The notes beneath the pieces are model-generated. The model saw only the letters and a program-made list of their open reading frames with translations, did no database searches and was not told the DNA's origin. Below are positions 1 to 5,572 of a stretch of 5,572 bases of DNA, piece after piece. Made by a program: the position numbers and the translations under genes. Within the stretch, counting starts at the first letter, position 1, and every line of letters begins with the position of its first letter. Source of the stretch: a bacterium (lineage in GTDB: Bacteria; SZUA-79; Acidulodesulfobacterales; Acidulodesulfobacteraceae); NCBI GenBank assembly GCA_021800745.1, contig JAJYYS010000105.1, forward strand, positions 1-5,572, read 5' to 3'.

Positions 1-773
1 GAACGGGGAGTTTTAAAAAATTCAGGCTTATCGGCGGGGACAAAGCGGTTAAATCGCCAAAAAGGGTTCTTCTAAGCATTCTGTTCGGTATTTTATTCGA
101 GAGCGGCAGCGGTATTAAATATCCCGACGCTTTTAGCGTTATTTCCAATTTAACCGGTTTTTCCGAAAAGGAAATAAGCACATTCCTTAAAATGTGGAAG
201 AACGGTTTGAATTCCCCCCTTACATCTTCCTGCGGAAGAATTTTCGATGCCGTTTCATGTTTGTGCGGATTTAACGGAAGTTTAACATATGAAGGGGAGG
301 CGGCGGTTTATTTAGAAAATTTGTGCGGTAAATACAAAAATAAAGGCGGCGGCGAACCGGATAATTCAATAAGCGAAAGAGACTGTTTTAAACATGTTGT
401 AGAATACGGCAAGGAAGACGGCTTTTTTACGGTCGATTATAATCCTATATTTGACGGTATTATTCAAACTATTATTGATAACGGCGGCTTGGAAGGTTTA
501 AAAACGGAAAACAAAGCCGGTATGGATATAATATACAAAAATATTGCCGAAAGATTCATAAATACGCTTGTTATGATTATTAGGGATACGGCATTAAATG
601 CAGGATGCAAAAATGTATGCCTGAGCGGTGGAGTATTTCAAAATGCTTTATTGCGGAATAAAACTTCTGTAATTCTTAAAGAAAAAGGGTTTGGCGCTTA
701 TTTTAACGAAAGAATACCGGCGAACGATGGAGGAATTTCATTCGGTCAAGCAGTTTACGGCGGGATTATATAA
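1..773 (+). CDS. hypF: Carbamoyltransferase HypF, C-terminal part (5' end outside window)
   Basis: HypF transfers the carbamoyl group of carbamoyl phosphate, via an adenylate, to the C-terminal cysteine of HypE, where it becomes the cyanide ligands of the [NiFe] site. It is cytoplasmic. The frame is open from base 3 with no stop, so the ATG at 192 is internal; 256 codons are visible of a protein usually about 750 residues long. The visible part matches the end of the Kae1-like domain. In order it shows F-x-LIGGDKAV, then SPLTSSCGRIFDAVSCL followed by TYEGEAAVYLE, then CLSGGVFQNALLRNK, and finally PANDGGISFGQAVYGG, a nucleotide/metal-binding signature close to the C-terminus. The acylphosphatase, zinc-finger and YrdC domains would lie upstream of the window. 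The TAA at 771-773 falls inside the convergent peptidase gene. Family assignment is secure. Confidence 0.95.
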   Translation, partial: TGSFKKFRLIGGDKAVKSPKRVLLSILFGILFESGSGIKYPDAFSVISNLTGFSEKEISTFLKMWKNGLNSPLTSSCGRIFDAVSCLCGFNGSLTYEGEAAVYLENLCGKYKNKGGGEPDNSISERDCFKHVVEYGKEDGFFTVDYNPIFDGIIQTIIDNGGLEGLKTENKAGMDIIYKNIAERFINTLVMIIRDTALNAGCKNVCLSGGVFQNALLRNKTSVILKEKGFGAYFNERIPANDGGISFGQAVYGGII

Positions 774-1253
774 ACCGTATTCAGGGTTAATACTCCAGCT
801 TATACCAAGCGGTTTTATTTCTTCTAAAACGAAGTTTTCCAGCGCAGGCATTGCCTTCTTTAAAGGCGCGGAAATATCCATTCCTACGCCTGCGCAATCT
901 TCCGGGGATATTGCGTAAACTGTTATATTCGGATTATGTCCTTGTAAACCGCACATAGTTATTACGTCGATAAACTCTACGTCGTGTGCCGTTTTTTTCA
1001 TTAGATTCACTGGAAGATTGCCGGCATCGAATCTAAATATGCTTCCGGGTTCTTCGTCCGTTTTAAGGGCATCTACGACGATAATGTCGTCGAAATTAAA
1101 TATATCGTCTAAAAGTCCGTATCCAAGAGTACTGCCGTCGATTAATCTTATATTTCCTTTAAAGATATATTTTTTCCTCAAGAAATCTATAAAATGAACC
1201 CCGAAGCCTTCATCCTTCAAAATTAAGTTGCCTATTCCTATAATTCCCGTCAT
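738..1253 (-). CDS. hyaD: [NiFe]-hydrogenase maturation endopeptidase (HyaD/HupD/HybD family)
   Basis: This is a 171-residue cytoplasmic protease that clips the C-terminal extension from the nickel-loaded large subunit; family members are usually about 160-200 residues. The N-terminus GIGNLILKDEGFGVH (residues 6-20) is the family hallmark. E15, D61 (in IIVVDA) and H90 (in KTAHDVEF) fit the three positions known as nickel-recognition ligands in E. coli HybD (E16, D62, H93). LIDGSTLGYGLL (37-48) and the late Y-A-I-S-P-E-D segment also match the family. It lies downstream of the hydrogenase subunits on the same strand, so its likely substrate is the large subunit at 2239-3924. The gene is separated from the cytochrome gene by 183 bp containing an inverted repeat. 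No clear Shine-Dalgarno precedes the ATG, but the start is fixed by GIGN beginning at residue 6. The last 11 codons and stop overlap the 3' end of hypF on the other strand. Confidence 0.93.
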   Translation of the reverse strand: MTGIIGIGNLILKDEGFGVHFIDFLRKKYIFKGNIRLIDGSTLGYGLLDDIFNFDDIIVVDALKTDEEPGSIFRFDAGNLPVNLMKKTAHDVEFIDVITMCGLQGHNPNITVYAISPEDCAGVGMDISAPLKKAMPALENFVLEEIKPLGISWSINPEYGLYNPAVNCLTE

Positions 1254-1292
1254 AAAGATTCAAAAATATATAAATATAATAATAATTTTTTT

Positions 1293-1382
1293 TTCTGGAT
1301 TCCCGCTTTTGCGGGAATGACAATATGGGGATTTAGGATTTCACCCAACGGGTGTCATTCCCGCAAAAGCGGGAATCCAGAA
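1293..1382. repeat. Perfect 30-bp inverted repeat with dRS3-like hairpin arms
   Basis: The left arm (1293-1322) and the right arm (1353-1382) are exact reverse complements over 30 bp, separated by a 30-bp spacer. Each arm is also a hairpin: an 8-bp stem with a 4-base loop at 1299-1318 (loop TTTT) and 1357-1376 (loop AAAA). Both arms match the pattern ATTCCC-N8-GGGAAT that defines the neisserial dRS3 repeat. A third small hairpin (CACCC-AAC-GGGTG, 1342-1354) straddles the spacer and the right arm. The complementarity stops sharply at both ends; a run of nine T (1286-1294) overlaps the left edge. Only a possible 3-bp TTT duplication flanks the element, which is not informative in such AT-rich DNA. 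There is no coding capacity, so it resembles a non-autonomous, MITE-like or REP-like intergenic element. No U-tract follows a stem on either strand, so it is not a standard intrinsic terminator. Confidence 0.9.
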
Positions 1383-1436
1383 TTTATAAGTTGTTTAATT
1401 AATTTTTATAGCCTCCAACGGTGATTTAAGGTAATT

Positions 1437-2213
1437 TTATTCAGATTCAGATTTATTTCTAATATATTTATAGCCTCCGAAAGGTATAAGAATATCGCCT
1501 TCCTTCCACATTACCGAACGCCAGACTTCTATGTAAATATGATAAACTATAAATATTATGATGAGCCACATTATAAAGAGATGAACAAGCGTCACGCCGG
1601 TAAGTCCGCCGAATATGACGAGAGTCCAGTCGGTCGAAAGATGCATAAGCCACGGCCACCATGCGCCTACCGCCGAAGTTCCGGTAAAAGAAGCCACGTA
1701 CATCTGAAATCCGGTAAGCATCTGAAGCAGGATAAGCAGGTGAAAGATAGTAAATATTACGGCGTTCAGAGGGTCCTGATAGCGTCCCGTTTCCGGTCTG
1801 TCTTTAAGCGTAAAGTAATGTTTAATCATTTTCCACGCCTCTTCTATTTTGTCCCCGAACGGAATAAAACTTTTATAAAGAGGCTCTTTCCAAGAGAAGA
1901 AGGCTAAATAAAGCCATACGATAAAAATAACGTCTATTAGGACGGCTCCTATAAAATGAAAATCTCTCATCCATGTCATTATAAATGCCTGATTAGTTTC
2001 GCCGGAGTTTAAAACCCCCGTAGAAAGCGAATCGGCCTGAGTCGGCGAGTTTCCAAACATAAGAAACGGGTAAGCGATATAAAAACCCGTAATAATATTA
2101 TTGATAATTGCCAGAAAGAACGACCAGTGGATGATTCTTTTTATAACCGTCATCCTATGGACTAATTTTATACCGCTATATTTGTTTTCTTTGTTTTCCA
2201 TAATTAACCCCAT
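1437..2213 (-). CDS. hyaC: [NiFe]-hydrogenase cytochrome b subunit (HyaC/HupC-like)
   Basis: This is an integral membrane di-haem b protein that takes electrons from the small subunit and passes them to quinone. The 258 residues, near the family length of about 230-260, contain four hydrophobic spans at roughly 27-49, 84-107, 149-172 and 197-228. Candidate haem ligands inside or beside the helices are H29 (RIIHW at the start of helix 1), H86 (RDFHFIGA, helix 2), and H211 and H225 (helix 4, ending in the YHIY motif typical of HyaC). H158 and H191 are further histidines. TGF-Y-I-A-YP after helix 1 and LTGFQMY after helix 3 also fit the family. Two starts are possible: the ATG at 2213 has no Shine-Dalgarno, whereas the ATG at 2201 (MENKENK) has GGGG at 2208-2211 six bases upstream and may be the true start. 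The gene follows the large subunit by only 25 bp, so the two are co-transcribed. The HyaC name is by family; an Isp1-type cytochrome is the alternative. Confidence 0.9.
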   Translation of the reverse strand: MGLIMENKENKYSGIKLVHRMTVIKRIIHWSFFLAIINNIITGFYIAYPFLMFGNSPTQADSLSTGVLNSGETNQAFIMTWMRDFHFIGAVLIDVIFIVWLYLAFFSWKEPLYKSFIPFGDKIEEAWKMIKHYFTLKDRPETGRYQDPLNAVIFTIFHLLILLQMLTGFQMYVASFTGTSAVGAWWPWLMHLSTDWTLVIFGGLTGVTLVHLFIMWLIIIFIVYHIYIEVWRSVMWKEGDILIPFGGYKYIRNKSESE

Positions 2214-2238
2214 TTTAAAAGTTAATTAAATATAAAAA

Positions 2239-3924
2239 TCAGCAGATTTTATATTTTTTTATTTCGTTTGTTTTAGGGTCTATTATATGAACGGCGCAGG
2301 CTAAACAAGGGTCGAACGAATGAACCGTCCGCAAAATTTCAAGGGGTTCGGATGCGTTTGCAAGTTTAACGCCGACTAAAGATGCTTCATATGCTCCCGG
2401 GTTGTTAAATGCGTCTCTCGGAGAAGCATTCCATGTCGTCGGCACGACTATCTGATAGTGCGTTATCAGTTTATTCTTTATTCTAACCCAGTGTCCAAGC
2501 GAGCCTCTCGGCGCTTCGTCAAGTCCTATGCCTATAATCTCTTTTGACGGCATATCGTATTTAGTCCAGCTCGATTGGTCAACCGCCGCATTTTTAATCA
2601 ATTCCAGCGTCCATGATTCTAGGGCATCGGCGACGTATTTAGCTTCTATTCCCCTTGCCGCCGTTCTTCCAAGAGTCGAAAAGAGGGCGGTTACGGGTAG
2701 CCCCGATGTTTTCAATACGTAATCCACTAGGGATTTTATAGTTTTGTTTCCTTTGGCATAAGCTACGAGAGTTCTTGCAAGAGGTCCAACTTCCATAGCC
2801 TTATTTTCATATCGCGGAGATTTAAGCCAGCTGTATTTCTCTTCTTCTTTAAGGCTTCCGTCTTTATTTAAGCCGGTATAATCCGGGTCGGTGATTCCTA
2901 CGGAAGGATGAAGCCCGATCTTTTCGTTTGGATATTTATACCATGAATGAGTTACGAATTCGGTTATCTTTTTCTCATCCAGATTGTGAACTTTACTTAA
3001 ATCTCTGTCAAATATTACGCCTCTCATTAAAAAATAATCGTCGGGATTTTCATCGTCGGTCTGCGGAAATGCGCCGTAAGAAAGATAATTTTTCAGCCCG
3101 CCGCCTATTCCTTGAACCGCCTCTTCTTTATAAAACTCAGCCGCCGTCAGTAAATCCGGTATATAGGCGTTATTCACGAAGTCGGTAATTTTTCCTATCC
3201 TGAATAAAATATCGTCCATCCTTTGAGGGCTAATTATATCCGCTATAGAGGATATTCCGCCGACGACGCAGGTTTGAGGGTGCGGGTCTTTCGCCCCTAA
3301 AATGGCGATAATCTGAGCCGGTATCCTTAAAACATTAAGATTGTCTAAATAATGAGAAGCTATTAAAAGATTGCCTTCCGGCGGAAGCTTATAAGACGGG
3401 TTGCCCCAGTAACCGCCCGCAAAAGGCCCGAGTTGGCCGGATTTAACAAAGTTATTTAGCCTTGCTTTTACCTCTTCGAACCTTGCCAGACTTGCATTAT
3501 AAGGTGTTTTTGTGTGGGCATATGCCAGATCCATGGTTTTTTTCGGGTCGGCTTTAAGCGCGGATACGATATCTACCCAGTCCAATCCGGCAAGCTGATA
3601 AAAATGAACTAAATGGTCCTGAACCATCTGAGCGCCTTTAAGTATATTTCTCGCAATTCTTGCATTTTTGGGCGGATGTATGCCGAGAGCATTTTCGACC
3701 GCCCAAGTTGCGGCTTCGTAATGAGCATAAGTGCAGACTCCGCAAATTCTCTGGGCGAAAAGACCTGCATCTTCGGGAGCCCTTCCGTTAAGTATAAGCT
3801 CTATGCCCCTGAAAAGGGTGCCGGAAGAATGGGCTTCGGTTATTTCGCTGCCGTTAAGAGTGGCTTCTATTCTAAGATGGCCTTCTATTCTCGTAACCGG
3901 ATCGACTATGATTTTTGTTGCCAT
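2239..3924 (-). CDS. hyaB: [NiFe]-hydrogenase large (catalytic) subunit, group 1
   Basis: This is the catalytic subunit that splits H2 at the NiFe(CN)2CO centre, working outside the cytoplasmic membrane after Tat export with its partner. It has 561 residues, within the usual range. The N-terminal signature DPVTRIEGHLRIE (8-20) is followed by RICGVCTYAH, with nickel ligands C61 and C64. The C-terminal SFDPCLACAVH supplies C540 and C543, and the maturation peptidase is expected to cut after H546. That removes a 15-residue tail ending in Cys, so the protein is made as a precursor needing the peptidase at 738-1253. HFYQLAGLDWVDIVSALKADP (107-127) is typical of group 1 membrane-bound uptake enzymes. 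It has no signal peptide, as expected for a subunit exported with the small one. A strong ribosome-binding site (3928-3933) fixes the ATG. The stop is TGA at 2239-2241. The exact HydDB subgroup (1c, 1d or 1e-like) cannot be fixed by eye. Confidence 0.97.
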   Translation of the reverse strand: MATKIIVDPVTRIEGHLRIEATLNGSEITEAHSSGTLFRGIELILNGRAPEDAGLFAQRICGVCTYAHYEAATWAVENALGIHPPKNARIARNILKGAQMVQDHLVHFYQLAGLDWVDIVSALKADPKKTMDLAYAHTKTPYNASLARFEEVKARLNNFVKSGQLGPFAGGYWGNPSYKLPPEGNLLIASHYLDNLNVLRIPAQIIAILGAKDPHPQTCVVGGISSIADIISPQRMDDILFRIGKITDFVNNAYIPDLLTAAEFYKEEAVQGIGGGLKNYLSYGAFPQTDDENPDDYFLMRGVIFDRDLSKVHNLDEKKITEFVTHSWYKYPNEKIGLHPSVGITDPDYTGLNKDGSLKEEEKYSWLKSPRYENKAMEVGPLARTLVAYAKGNKTIKSLVDYVLKTSGLPVTALFSTLGRTAARGIEAKYVADALESWTLELIKNAAVDQSSWTKYDMPSKEIIGIGLDEAPRGSLGHWVRIKNKLITHYQIVVPTTWNASPRDAFNNPGAYEASLVGVKLANASEPLEILRTVHSFDPCLACAVHIIDPKTNEIKKYKIC

Positions 3925-3927
3925 ATA

Positions 3928-3933
3928 TCCTCC
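3928..3933 (-). promoter_or_regulatory. Ribosome-binding site of the large-subunit gene
   Basis: On the minus strand this reads GGAGGA, ending three bases before the ATG at 3924. It lies in an 85-bp AT-rich gap between the small- and large-subunit genes. No terminator-like hairpin is visible in that gap, so the two genes are best read as one transcript with separate translation initiation. Confidence 0.75.
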
Positions 3934-4009
3934 AAATATTTTTTATTAATTAAAATATTATGTTATGTTGATTCGGGAATTTTTAAATTATCTTATTTTA
4001 TCTTTATTC

Positions 4010-5287
4010 TTATTGAGTTTTGTCGTTATTTTTGTCTGAATCGTCGTTTTTTTCGTTTTTAGATTTTTTAGCTTCTCTTTTCTTTTTGACCCCAGTATAT
4101 ATAGCATGGGCGGCAATTCCAACGCCGGCGGCTCCTAAAAGAGCCACTCCAAATTCATCGGCGGTGGCCTCGACTCCAGGGAGTATAATTTTTGCATCGG
4201 CGTTAGGCTTCTCGAACGGCGTCATTCTATCCCAAAATACGGGTTGCGAACAGCCTATGCAGCCATGCCCCGCCCGCATAGGAAAACTCATATCTTGATT
4301 GTATTCGACGGTAGTGCAGTTGTTCCATGTAAAAGGACCCTTGCAGCCCATCATATAGAGGCAGTATTCTTTTTTAGCCCCGTCGTCGCCCCAGTGCCTG
4401 ACATATTCGCCGGCTTCAAAATGTCCCCTCCTGTAACAGTTGTCGTGGAGCCTCCCGGAATACGCCCATAGCGGACGCCCTATATTGTCGAGCTGAGGGG
4501 CTTTTCCTATAAGAATATATTCTACAAGAGTACCGACCACGTTTACCGGATTTGCGGGACAGGCGGGAATGTTTATAACGTTTCTGTTTGTAACGGAACT
4601 TAAGCCTACAGAGTTTGTCGGGTTGGGAGCGGCGGCGGGTATTCCGCCGTAAGCGGCGCAATTGCCTATGGCAATTATAATGCCGGCATTTTTTGCAGTT
4701 TCCTTAACTATTTTTAAGCCGGTATCTCCTTTCGCCCCTATAGTAAGAAATTTTCCGTCCATTCCGGTAGGAATTGCGCCTTCGACCACGAGTATATATT
4801 TGCCTTTATCCTTTTTGATAGTTTCTATCCTTCTTGCCTCCGCCTGATATCCTGCCGGAGCCATTATAGATTCCATATAGTTTACGCTGACATAGTTAAG
4901 TATGATTTCGGCAGGCGTAGGATTTGCATTTCTTATAAAGGCTTCGGTATTTCCCATGCAGTCTGCCATATCAAGCCATATAAAAGGAGTTCTGGTAAGA
5001 ATGTTTGCGGCCCTTGCTATTCTTGGCTTGAATATGTAAGGAAGCATTAATGCCGATGTCAGGAATGCGCTCCATTTAAGGAAATCCCTTCTAGAGACTC
5101 CATAGATGCCGAATATATTAGGAAGGTTTTCTTCTTTATCTTTTTTATCGTTGAAATATTCTTTTTCGAGAGCGTCTAATCGTTTATCGACTTTTTTTAA
5201 AGCTTCGCCGGGGTCCTTGGAGATAAATCTTAGCGGATCCCATTTGAAATCAGAATCATTGCCGTTAGAATGGTTATCGTTGTCCAT
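4010..5287 (-). CDS. hyaA: [NiFe]-hydrogenase small subunit with Tat signal and C-terminal membrane helix
   Basis: This is the electron-transfer subunit with three Fe-S clusters, 425 residues, longer than the usual 360-380. An unusually long charged n-region (1-64) precedes a Tat motif SRRDFLK (65-71), a hydrophobic stretch (72-86) and a likely cleavage site ARA|A after residue 93. The proximal cluster region has C110, C210 (AIGNCAAYGG) and C243 (PACPANP), but the second residue of the classical CxxC pair is N113 (DCMGNTE). The distal cluster is complete: H281, C284, C309 and C315. The medial cluster has C324, C343 and C346 (HGCIGCSQPVFWD), consistent with a [3Fe-4S] centre. A C-terminal hydrophobic helix (about 378-400) anchors the protein next to the cytochrome, followed by a Lys/Asp/Asn-rich tail of about 25 residues. 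The extra cysteines of the oxygen-tolerant six-Cys proximal cluster are absent. It heads the operon, and a strong AGGAGG (5292-5297) supports this start; no other Met occurs before the Tat motif. Confidence 0.96.
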   Translation of the reverse strand: MDNDNHSNGNDSDFKWDPLRFISKDPGEALKKVDKRLDALEKEYFNDKKDKEENLPNIFGIYGVSRRDFLKWSAFLTSALMLPYIFKPRIARAANILTRTPFIWLDMADCMGNTEAFIRNANPTPAEIILNYVSVNYMESIMAPAGYQAEARRIETIKKDKGKYILVVEGAIPTGMDGKFLTIGAKGDTGLKIVKETAKNAGIIIAIGNCAAYGGIPAAAPNPTNSVGLSSVTNRNVINIPACPANPVNVVGTLVEYILIGKAPQLDNIGRPLWAYSGRLHDNCYRRGHFEAGEYVRHWGDDGAKKEYCLYMMGCKGPFTWNNCTTVEYNQDMSFPMRAGHGCIGCSQPVFWDRMTPFEKPNADAKIILPGVEATADEFGVALLGAAGVGIAAHAIYTGVKKKREAKKSKNEKNDDSDKNNDKTQ

Positions 5288-5291
5288 ACAG

Positions 5292-5297
5292 CCTCCT
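5292..5297 (-). promoter_or_regulatory. Ribosome-binding site that decides the small-subunit start
   Basis: On the minus strand this is a perfect AGGAGG four bases before the ATG at 5287. It matters because the start it supports gives the protein 64 residues ahead of the twin-arginine motif, and there is no other in-frame ATG between it and that motif. Confidence 0.8.
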
Positions 5298-5392
5298 AAA
5301 TTAAATTATAAATAAATAAATTTTATAAGTTAAAAAAGCAAATAAACGGAGACGTTAAATATTTTTATTATATATTTGGCAGGCAAATGTTA

Positions 5393-5398
5393 TATAAT
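5393..5398 (+). promoter_or_regulatory. Possible -10 element for hypA
   Basis: A perfect TATAAT occurs about 90 bp upstream of the hypA ATG, which would give a leader of roughly 80 bases. No good -35 hexamer lies at 16-18 bp spacing (the sequence there is only A/T), and TATAAT-like hexamers are expected by chance in this composition, so the call is tentative. Confidence 0.25.
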
Positions 5399-5486
5399 AA
5401 ATTTATTTCTTTCATCATATCGCAAAAATACCAAATGTCAAATTAAATTTTTATTTTTATTTTAAATTTTTTATTTTTGAGTTTTT

Positions 5487-5572
5487 ATGCATGAATTTTC
5501 TATAGCGCTTGAAATAGTCGATACGCTGGATGAAAACGGATATTTAGACGGCGTAAATAAAGTAAATTCGGT
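5487..5572 (+). CDS. hypA: Hydrogenase nickel incorporation protein HypA, N-terminal part (3' end outside window)
   Basis: HypA is a small cytoplasmic metallochaperone (about 115 residues) that works with HypB to deliver nickel to the hydrogenase large subunit. Only 28 codons lie in the window. They begin MHEFSIALEIVDTL, the strongly conserved HypA N-terminus, with H2 as the known nickel ligand and E3 beside it. The zinc-binding CxxC motifs would be beyond the window edge. The start is fixed by the MHE motif; only a weak GAG (5479-5481) precedes it by five bases. It is transcribed away from the hydrogenase operon. Other hyp genes probably follow, which is inference from usual gene order. Confidence 0.92.
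   Translation, partial: MHEFSIALEIVDTLDENGYLDGVNKVNS

Larger units (their letters stand above)
5288..5486. promoter_or_regulatory. Divergent AT-rich promoter region between hydrogenase operon and hypA
   Basis: These 199 bp separate two divergent start codons and so should hold promoters for both the hydrogenase operon (-) and hypA (+). The sequence is extremely AT-rich, with long A/T runs, which makes promoter calling unreliable. Two weak dyads are visible: ATTTG-N5-CAAAT at 5374-5388 and AACG-N4-CGTT at 5345-5356. CAAATGT occurs twice in direct orientation (5384-5390 and 5432-5438). I found no convincing sigma-54 GG-N10-GC element. Whether a regulator binds the dyads is unknown. Confidence 0.55.

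Noticed and set aside
192..773. Stand-alone 193-residue gene starting at the ATG at 192
   Set aside because: The same frame is open upstream to the window edge and encodes conserved HypF sequence there (LIGGDKAV region), so this ATG is internal to hypF.
1293..1382. CRISPR array or intrinsic terminator
   Set aside because: There are only two copies, in inverted not direct orientation, so it is not a CRISPR; no U-tract follows the stems on either strand, so it is not a classical terminator.
1539..1907. 122-residue open frame on the plus strand
   Set aside because: It lies wholly inside the cytochrome b gene on the other strand, has a low-complexity basic composition and resembles no family; it is a shadow frame.
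2239..2241. TGA at the end of the large-subunit gene as a selenocysteine codon
   Set aside because: The active-site selenocysteine of [NiFeSe] enzymes lies in the DPCxxC motif, which here is encoded with two normal Cys codons; this TGA is 15 residues past the cleavage site and is an ordinary stop.
3613..4062. 149-residue open frame on the plus strand spanning the large/small subunit gap
   Set aside because: It mostly mirrors the large subunit, becomes Phe/Tyr/Ile-rich in the AT-rich gap, and has no ribosome-binding site or recognisable motif.
5305..5333. Minus-strand promoter TTAACT-N17-TATAAT ahead of the small-subunit gene
   Set aside because: The spacing is ideal, but transcription would start at about 5298, directly at the ribosome-binding site, leaving almost no leader; such hexamers are expected by chance in this AT-rich stretch.
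5376..5400. Sigma-54 promoter suggested by TTGGCA near 5376
   Set aside because: The GG at 5378-5379 is not followed by GC at the required ten-base spacing.

Overview
The window is a [NiFe]-hydrogenase locus from an AT-rich bacterium. It holds structural and maturation genes for a membrane-bound, Tat-exported group 1 uptake hydrogenase. An exported enzyme with a haem-b membrane anchor, Shine-Dalgarno sites before the structural genes, and bacterial HypF/HypA partners point to a didermic or proteobacteria-like chemolithotroph. The sequence alone does not fix the lineage.

Layout from left to right. Bases 1-773 (+) are the C-terminal third of hypF, cut by the window edge. It converges on, and overlaps by 36 bp, a minus-strand operon that is transcribed from about 5290 down to 738. 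In transcription order the operon is: small subunit (5287-4010), large subunit (3924-2239), cytochrome b (2213 or 2201 to 1437) and maturation endopeptidase (1253-738). The 183-bp gap between the last two genes carries a perfect 30-bp inverted repeat, each arm of which is a dRS3-like ATTCCC-N8-GGGAAT hairpin. On the far right, a very AT-rich divergent intergenic region of about 200 bp separates the operon from the first 28 codons of hypA (+), cut by the window edge.

How the genes work together. HypF makes the carbamoyl-derived cyanide precursor and HypA helps insert nickel, both needed for the NiFe(CN)2CO site of the large subunit. The endopeptidase then removes the 15-residue C-terminal tail after the DPCxxCxxH motif. 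The mature large subunit rides through the Tat system with the signal-bearing small subunit. Electrons from H2 pass through the small subunit's Fe-S clusters to the cytochrome b and on to the quinone pool.

Most notable points: the small subunit lacks one of the four classical proximal-cluster cysteines (DCxGN instead of ECxxC); its Tat signal has an unusually long 64-residue charged n-region supported by a strong ribosome-binding site; and a repeat element sits inside the hydrogenase operon. No wholly unknown system is evident.
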